Below, piece after piece: positions 59,487-64,000 of a stretch of 64,000 nucleotides of DNA. The stretch is taken from positions 2,232,001-2,296,000 of the forward strand of contig NZ_CP023563.1 of assembly GCF_002407185.1 (NCBI RefSeq). The letters run 5' to 3'. The stretch is from Brachybacterium vulturis (lineage in GTDB: Bacteria > Actinomycetota > Actinomycetes > Actinomycetales > Dermabacteraceae). Made by a program: the position numbers and the translations under genes. Each line of letters starts with the position of its first letter. Position 1 is the first letter of the stretch. Under the pieces are notes generated by a model. That model saw only the letters and a program-made list of their open reading frames with translations. It was not told the origin of the DNA and ran no database searches.

Positions 59487-60676
59487 CAACGGGGCCTCCC
59501 GGTGCGGGTCGGAGCGGGCACGAAGCGCCGTACCAGCTGCTGCAGCGCCTTGGCGGCCGGGTCGCTGGAGCGCCCCAGCAGCAGGGGAGCACCCTGGTTC
59601 ATCGCCGCGATCATGCCCCAGCTGCGGGGGATCTCGACGTGGACCTCGTGCTCCAGGGTGGATTCCACGTCGGAGCGGGTCAGCCCGGTGCGGCGGTGGG
59701 CGTCGTTGTGGACCACGTGCCGGGTCGAGCTCATCAGGTCCAGCGCCACCAGCGTCTGCATCCCGGTGCGCAGCGCGCGCAGGCCGGGCACATCGGACGG
59801 GGCGACGAACACCAGGTCGTGACTCTTCTCGACCGCCGCGAGGGTGTGCTCGGTGAGCCCGGCGGCGGTATCGACCACGACGTAGCGGAACTCGCCGGCG
59901 AGCACGGTGAGCAGCTGGCCGATGTCCTCGGCGCGCACGGCGTCGGCCGCCTCGGGGGCGCTCGCCCCGGGCAGCACGTACAGGCCCGAGGAATGCTTGG
60001 TGAGGAACGTCTTCAGCAGCATGCTGTCCAGGGTGCCCCGCCCGCTGATGGCGTCGGGCAGCCCGTACTCGGGGGCGAGGTCCAGGGTCAGGGCGACGTC
60101 CCCGAACTGGAGGTCGAGATCCACCAGCACGGTCGGCATCGCGGTGGTGCGCACCAGTCCCAGGGCGAGATTGGTGGCGATGCTGGTGCGCCCGGCCCCG
60201 CCCTTGGGTGACAGGACGCTGATCACCTGTCCGTGCCGGTCCGCGGGGGCGGCGGGCTGCGGCGCGGCCGCGGACTGGGGCAGGTGAGCGATGCGGCGCG
60301 CCCGGGCGGCGGCCCCCGCTCGGTCGAAGACGATGCGCACCCGGTCCGCGGTGACCTCGAGCGGCAGGATGTCCCGCACGCCGACGCGCAGGGCCGCGAG
60401 CCCCAGCTCGACGGCACGGTCGCTGAACAGCACGGTGGTGATGCCGGGGAACCAGTGGTCGATGCTGGCCGAGAGCGCGAGCGCCGGCTCGATGCCGACG
60501 GTGGTGGTGTCCACGACCACGACGTCGGGCAGGCCGGTGGCCGCGACGAACGCGAACAGCTGGTTCGCGTCGGTCGCCAACGGACCCGGAGGCAGCGCGA
60601 GGTGCCCGCCGCCGGTCGCCTCTCGCACGAGGGACTCCACCAGCGGGGAGGCCGGGGCCAGCAGGACGCGGGTCAT
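59486..60676 (-). CDS. tadZ: Tad locus ATPase TadZ (CpaE-like)
   Basis: A 396-residue protein. An N-terminal receiver-like domain (about residues 1-110, with DVVVVDT) lacks the classic phosphorylation pocket. A MinD/ParA-type ATPase follows from about 150, with the deviant P-loop SPKGGAGRTS (157-165); the usual second Lys is Arg. ParA-like TadZ/CpaE proteins position the pilus machine at the cell pole. The loss of Lys in the loop could weaken ATP hydrolysis. Its start overlaps the cpaB stop (ATGA). Confidence 0.88.
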   Translation of the reverse strand: MTRVLLAPASPLVESLVREATGGGHLALPPGPLATDANQLFAFVAATGLPDVVVVDTTTVGIEPALALSASIDHWFPGITTVLFSDRAVELGLAALRVGVRDILPLEVTADRVRIVFDRAGAAARARRIAHLPQSAAAPQPAAPADRHGQVISVLSPKGGAGRTSIATNLALGLVRTTAMPTVLVDLDLQFGDVALTLDLAPEYGLPDAISGRGTLDSMLLKTFLTKHSSGLYVLPGASAPEAADAVRAEDIGQLLTVLAGEFRYVVVDTAAGLTEHTLAAVEKSHDLVFVAPSDVPGLRALRTGMQTLVALDLMSSTRHVVHNDAHRRTGLTRSDVESTLEHEVHVEIPRSWGMIAAMNQGAPLLLGRSSDPAAKALQQLVRRFVPAPTRTGRPR

Positions 60677-61464
60677 CCGTCGTTCCTCTCATCCGGTGCG
60701 AAGTCCTCGGGGGAGACGACGGCGGTCGGGCCGTCCGGCACGGCCTCGCCCTCTCGGGTCAGCCAGATGGTGCCGAACTCGGCGGCGTAGACCAGCTCCT
60801 CGACGTCTTCGGTGTCCAGGGCGAGGGAGACCAGCAGCGAGTTCTCGGGCACCGGGTCCGATGCGGGTGCCTCCGGGGCGTCGGTGGTCGGCTCCGCCTC
60901 GGGATCGGTCTCAGCCTCCGGGTCCTCCGCCGGCGCCGGGACGGGCATCGGGGCACCCTGCACGCTGGTGACCAGGACCTGGTGGAGATCGAGGCGGGTA
61001 GTGGAGTCGTCGAAGGAGAGCACCACGCCGACGGTCTCCCCGGGAGTGATGCGGCCGCCGAGCGCCCGATGGCCCTCGAGGGGGATCGTCACCTCGTGCT
61101 TGTCCTCGGGCAGGGTGGGGACCGGGGCGTCATCGAGCGCCTCGGGCGCGACGAAGCGCTCGGCGAGCAGCTGCTCACCGGGCTGCAGGGTGGTGGCGGT
61201 GACCAGGTCCTGCACCTCGGTGAGATCGGTGAGGTGGCCGGGGACGGCGGCGCTGCCCGGGATGGTCGTGCGGACGACGAGCTGGCTGACGTCCGCGGCG
61301 GCGGTGCCCTCGGCGATCGGCTCCTCGCCGACGACGAGCACCTCCACCGGATCCAGCGTCGCGACGGCACGCTCGTCCGCGGTGCGGACGATGCCGAGCA
61401 CCAGGCCGCCGCCGATCAGGGCGAGGACGAGGGCGGCCACGAGGGCGAGCAGTCGGCGGCTCAT
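60673..61464 (-). CDS. cpaB: Flp pilus assembly protein CpaB (RcpC)
   Basis: A 263-residue protein with an N-terminal transmembrane segment (LLALVAALVLALIGGGLVLG, residues 4-23) and a SAF domain (about 40-115: EVLVVGEEPIAEGTAAADVS, LQPGEQLLAERF). An acidic Pro/Glu-rich linker (about residues 180-215) precedes the C-terminal strand-rich part (PENSLLVSLALDTEDVEELV). CpaB lies in the periplasm/cell-wall zone of the pilus. Its start overlaps the TadG stop (ATGA). Confidence 0.9.
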   Translation of the reverse strand: MSRRLLALVAALVLALIGGGLVLGIVRTADERAVATLDPVEVLVVGEEPIAEGTAAADVSQLVVRTTIPGSAAVPGHLTDLTEVQDLVTATTLQPGEQLLAERFVAPEALDDAPVPTLPEDKHEVTIPLEGHRALGGRITPGETVGVVLSFDDSTTRLDLHQVLVTSVQGAPMPVPAPAEDPEAETDPEAEPTTDAPEAPASDPVPENSLLVSLALDTEDVEELVYAAEFGTIWLTREGEAVPDGPTAVVSPEDFAPDERNDG

Positions 61465-62444
61465 GGGGTGTCCTCCTCGGGACCGGAGACCAGGCGCACC
61501 ACGACGGTGCCCAGGTTCGGAGCATCGGGGTCATAGGCGACGGAGCCGTCGTAGGCGATGTAGTCGACCAGATGACCCTGGATCTTGTCCCCGCCGTTGC
61601 AGGCCATGTTCCAGCAGGTGTGCTTGTTGTCGAAGGCGTAGCCGGTGACCCGGAACGCGGCGAAGCCGTAGATCTTGTACTCGCCGTTGCTGCCGGTGCC
61701 GCGGGTCTCCACGAAGACGGGCAGCAGGATCGTGCGACCCTGGATCGCGGCGAAGTCGTCGGCGCCGCACTCCTTGGGCTTGCTGCTGCCGGGGTCCGAG
61801 CCGACGGCGTCGCCCTCGTCCTCGTAGATCGTCGCGTCGAGGGTGCAGCTGGCGGCATCGGGATCCAACCAGCCGAACCCGCCGGAGAGTGCGGTGCCGT
61901 CTTGATCCACGCACCCCTCGCTGCCGTGCTTGGGCAGCGCGAGGGTGTAGGTGGTGGTGTCCGACGGCGTGCCCTGGTCGGTGGCGTTCATGAAATCGCA
62001 CCAGGAGAAGATCAGCGGCAGATCCAGCGTGCCGCCGGAGGGAGCGCCCCAGCGTGCGGTCGCGGAGGCGCCGACGACGGACTCGTCGATCCCGATGATC
62101 GGGGCGAAGAAGTGCTGGCTCGGGCTCGAGGCGCGCACCGTCACCGTGCCGGAGCTCGCATCCGGGATCGCGGCGAGCGAGAGGGTGTCATCATCGCCGC
62201 CGTAGGTGCGGTTGGCGCCGACGAAGCTCTCGGCGGTGGCGGCGGCGTCCCCGCAGTCGCCGTGGGCGCAGTCCTGGGCGATGGCGAGCGCGGCGGCGTC
62301 GGCCCCGGTCTGGAGCTGCTGGCGCTCGAGCTGCATCGCGGCGATATCGATGACCACGGCGGCGACCAGCAGGATCACCACCATGAAGAGCGCGACGATG
62401 GCGGAGGAGGCTCCACGCTCTTCGCGCAGGCGGGAGTTGATCAT
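61461..62444 (-). CDS. TadG-like pseudopilin/pilus protein
   Basis: A 327-residue protein. The N-terminal hydrophobic segment (SSAIVALFMVVILLVAAVVI, residues about 13-32) begins a TadG/TadE-like domain and is followed by QLERQQLQTGADAAALA, as in the Tad-locus proteins. The rest is a large extracytoplasmic domain with several cysteines (for example CDFMNATD, EGCVDQDG, CTLDATIYE, CWNMACNGG), probably stabilised by disulfides. Role: minor pilin or assembly factor. Its start overlaps the TadE stop. This start (62444) is used because an ATG lies in the overlap. Confidence 0.85.
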   Translation of the reverse strand: MINSRLREERGASSAIVALFMVVILLVAAVVIDIAAMQLERQQLQTGADAAALAIAQDCAHGDCGDAAATAESFVGANRTYGGDDDTLSLAAIPDASSGTVTVRASSPSQHFFAPIIGIDESVVGASATARWGAPSGGTLDLPLIFSWCDFMNATDQGTPSDTTTYTLALPKHGSEGCVDQDGTALSGGFGWLDPDAASCTLDATIYEDEGDAVGSDPGSSKPKECGADDFAAIQGRTILLPVFVETRGTGSNGEYKIYGFAAFRVTGYAFDNKHTCWNMACNGGDKIQGHLVDYIAYDGSVAYDPDAPNLGTVVVRLVSGPEEDTP

Positions 62445-62830
62445 CCGAAGCACCGCATGGTCCCCTTCCCGGTGAGGGTGATGTCCGGGCCGAGCATGCC
62501 GGCGAGGAACTCGAACTGGTAGGTCACCACGACCTGGGCCGTGGGGATGGTGCCGGCGGACGCGTCCTGGCAGGAGACCGGACTGACCGAGATGTCCCCG
62601 GGAGCGAGGTGCACGGGGGAGGCGCTGGCGACGGTGACCGCGGTCGCGGCCGCCGGATCGTCCTCGAGGGCCATCACGCGCACGCCGTCGCGCGCGGCGG
62701 CGGAGAGCATCGACTGGACGTGGTACGCCCGGCCGAACTCGACGATGCCCACGAGCAGCAGGATCAGGATCGGGGCGAGGAGGGCGAACTCGACGGCCTC
62801 GGCACCGCGATCGGAGCGGAGTCTGCGCAT
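62441..62830 (-). CDS. TadE-like pilus protein
   Basis: A 129-residue TadE-family protein. The N-terminal GAEAVEFALLAPILILLLVG (about residues 9-28) has the pilin-like Glu and a long hydrophobic helix; TadE is a prepilin-like protein processed by the prepilin peptidase. The remainder is a small extracytoplasmic domain with two cysteines (VSCQDASAG, MRCFG). The ATG at 62830 is the first in a well-conserved position. The stop overlaps the TadG start. It lies 131 nt after the flp gene, with a hairpin between. Confidence 0.87.
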   Translation of the reverse strand: MRRLRSDRGAEAVEFALLAPILILLLVGIVEFGRAYHVQSMLSAAARDGVRVMALEDDPAAATAVTVASASPVHLAPGDISVSPVSCQDASAGTIPTAQVVVTYQFEFLAGMLGPDITLTGKGTMRCFG

Positions 62831-62891
62831 GGGGGTCCCTCGGGAGGTGCGGTGGTCTGATGAGTGGGTGATGCACTGGGGCCCGAACAGC

Positions 62892-62923
62892 GCAGGGCGG
62901 CGCCGAGGATGGCGCCGCCCTGC
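62892..62923 (-). terminator. Stem-loop between flp and the TadE gene (attenuator candidate)
   Basis: Perfect 13-bp arms GCAGGGCGGCGCC (62892-62904) and GGCGCCGCCCTGC (62911-62923) with a 6-nt loop. It may let some transcripts stop after the abundant pilin or protect its mRNA. Confidence 0.7.
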
Positions 62924-62961
62924 GGAGTGACCAGGGGAAGCGTGGCCGGTGCGGGGTGTTG

Positions 62962-63186
62962 TCAGCTTGCAGCACCCTTGCCGGACGGGTCCGTGAGCGC
63001 AGTGGTGAGCTTGCCGAAGAGGGCTTCGAGCTGAGTGCCGAGCAGCGCGACAGCAACGATGATCACGACGGCGATCAGGCCGACGAGCAGGCCGTACTCG
63101 ACGGCGGTGGCGCCGCGCTCGGAGCGGGCCTCGATGCGGTCGGAGGCGAGGGCGACAAGGGTGCTGAGGAAAGCGGCAGCGCGCAT
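62962..63186 (-). CDS. flp: Flp family type IVb pilin
   Basis: A 74-residue pilin. A leader of about 25 residues ends near ERGATAVEYGLLVGLIAVVI, where the Gly preceding Ala and the Glu at mature position 5 form the type IVb cleavage site. The long hydrophobic helix follows, then a short tail (LTTALTDPSGKGAAS). It is the major subunit of Flp/Tad pili. AGGAG is 8 nt before the ATG at 63186. A promoter with TTGTCA-17-TATATC lies about 145 nt upstream. Confidence 0.95.
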   Translation of the reverse strand: MRAAAFLSTLVALASDRIEARSERGATAVEYGLLVGLIAVVIIVAVALLGTQLEALFGKLTTALTDPSGKGAAS

Positions 63187-63328
63187 GGTGAACTCCTGAG
63201 AGGAATGGGGGTGGGGGTGTTGGATTCGACCGGTGCGGCCGTCCTGAGGACAAGAGTGCCTCCAAGTCGTGGCGCCCGCAAGAGGACGTCTGCCCGCTCC
63301 GCGTCACACCGCCCATGCAGGTCACAGC

Positions 63329-63357
63329 GATATAACTGGAAAATAGACGGATGACAA
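63329..63357 (-). promoter_or_regulatory. Promoter of the flp-tad locus
   Basis: Minus-strand TTGTCA (63352-63357), a 17-nt spacer and TATATC (63329-63334), in an AT-rich patch. The transcription start would be near 63322, giving a leader of about 136 nt. Confidence 0.6.
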
Positions 63358-63735
63358 TAAGGGGCGCGCACCCCGTCGAAGATTGCCGGCGTGAGCGTTT
63401 CGTGATCCCGGGCGCGAATGCTCTTCGCGCATTCACTGAAATGTGATTCTTTGTCTGCGCCCAACCGGACGAAAAGGACATCAGGAACAAATCACCGAAC
63501 GGCGGCGCTCGGTTAGGCACACGTGCGCCCGCGTCAGCAGGCGTGTCCGCACTCTGGACACGCTCTGCGCTGAGTCGCCGAGCGGAGGGCCGCCGTCTCG
63601 TGGGTTTCTGTTCTCGGGCAATACCCAGAAATGATTCAGATTTCAGGTAGCGGGCGCGGAAGATAGCGGAGGATGCTCGCACTGGTGCCCTCAGGGATGC
63701 ATCGACACCTCGCACAGTGACGAAGGGCACATGAA

Positions 63736-63768
63736 GGCCCCGTCGAGACCAGGGGTCTCGACGGGGCC
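63736..63768 (-). terminator. Terminator of the flavodoxin-like gene
   Basis: Perfect 15-bp stem GGCCCCGTCGAGACC (63736-63750) and GGTCTCGACGGGGCC (63754-63768) with a 3-nt loop, 21 nt after the stop codon of the minus-strand gene. Confidence 0.8.
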
Positions 63769-63789
63769 GGAAGCGATGTCTCTGTGGGC

Positions 63790-64000
63790 TCAGCCGACGC
63801 TGACAGGCACCTCGGACGTGATCGCGGTGAGCCGCTCGCGCAGCGCGACGGTCTTCTCCTCGGCGACGAAGAGCTCACCCTCGACGGAGAGGTCCTCGCC
63901 GAAGCCCAGGCCGATCGCGCCGATCACGTCGGCGCCGAGGCGGGTCATGAGGGTCTCCAGCTGCGGCAGCACCTCACCGGCGGAGGCCCAGCCGTAGCCG
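63790..64000 (-). CDS. Flavodoxin-like protein, 3' part (5' end outside window)
   Basis: At least 69 C-terminal residues are present and the frame is open to the window edge. GYGWASAGEVLPQLETLMTR, followed by LGADVIGAIGLGFGEDL, resembles the last part of the flavodoxin domain in A-type flavoproteins (FprA-like), where a GW motif lies near FMN. That is a tentative match made on one segment; another flavodoxin-fold or short Rossmann protein is possible. A strong terminator follows. Confidence 0.45.
   Translation of the reverse strand, partial: GYGWASAGEVLPQLETLMTRLGADVIGAIGLGFGEDLSVEGELFVAEEKTVALRERLTAITSEVPVSVG

Larger units (their letters stand above)
63187..63789. other. 603-nt gene-free region upstream of flp
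   Basis: It holds the flp promoter, a likely 5' leader, an 8-bp inverted repeat (GCGTGTCC/GGACACGC at 63541-63548 and 63556-63563), and the terminator of the flavoprotein-like gene. It contains the lowest-GC sequence in the window. No ORF here resembles a known protein. Confidence 0.7.

Noticed and set aside
1-64000. tRNA or rRNA genes
   Set aside because: I looked for tRNA T-arm patterns (GGTTCGA-like) and rRNA-like blocks, and found none with a foldable cloverleaf around it.

Overview
The window is a high-GC, gene-dense stretch of an actinobacterial chromosome. Gene content and family types point to the Micrococcales, plausibly a Brachybacterium-like member of the Dermabacteraceae: a Micrococcus-type long-chain olefin cluster with an OleB-OleC fusion, DUF3097, an XRE-MurA fusion, an actinobacterial hrcA-dnaJ-rsmE block and a Tad pilus locus. 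The genus is inferred from sequence alone and has not been checked. Many starts (ATG, sometimes GTG) lie only 6-8 nt downstream of a TANNNT-like -10 hexamer, so leaderless transcripts look common here.

Positions 1-12.4 kb: 3' part of an FAD/NAD-type protein, MgtC-like membrane protein, OsmC, sodium:solute symporter, XRE-MurA fusion, HNH nuclease, an unknown acidic protein, POT peptide transporter, and a divergent FAD oxidoreductase / siderophore-interacting pair followed by a Tag-like glycosylase. 12.5-21.2 kb: sulfhydrylase (MetY-like), PIG-L deacetylase, transketolase, Fic protein with a palindromic operator, methionyl-tRNA synthetase and UGPase.

21.2-24.3 kb is the oddest region. An AbiEi/DUF559-like gene is embedded in GC-rich tandem repeats and is flanked on both sides by copies of one palindromic element. 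The last copy runs into the 3' end of an acyltransferase gene. 24.3-31.4 kb: PutA, a YtxH-like protein, thymidine kinase, an Eis-like acetyltransferase and a TIM-barrel protein.

31.5-36.2 kb is the oleA-oleBC-oleD operon (head-to-head olefin synthesis via a beta-lactone), with start/stop overlaps between genes. 36.3-41.7 kb: VKOR-like protein, comEA-comEC, holA, rpsT. 42-45.8 kb: PemK/MazF-like protein, circularly permuted ATP-grasp, Alpha-E protein and M23-like protein. 45.9-55.3 kb: lepA, MOSC protein, hemW, DUF1801, DUF4870, DUF3097, hrcA (with a CIRCE operator), dnaJ and rsmE.

55.4-63.2 kb is a complete Tad/Flp pilus locus on the minus strand (flp, tadE, tadG, cpaB, tadZ, tadA, tadB, tadC, prepilin peptidase). 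Together with ComEA/ComEC it forms a plausible DNA-uptake apparatus. The window ends in the 3' part of a possible flavodoxin-like protein. I saw no rRNA, tRNA, CRISPR array, insertion sequence or prophage.
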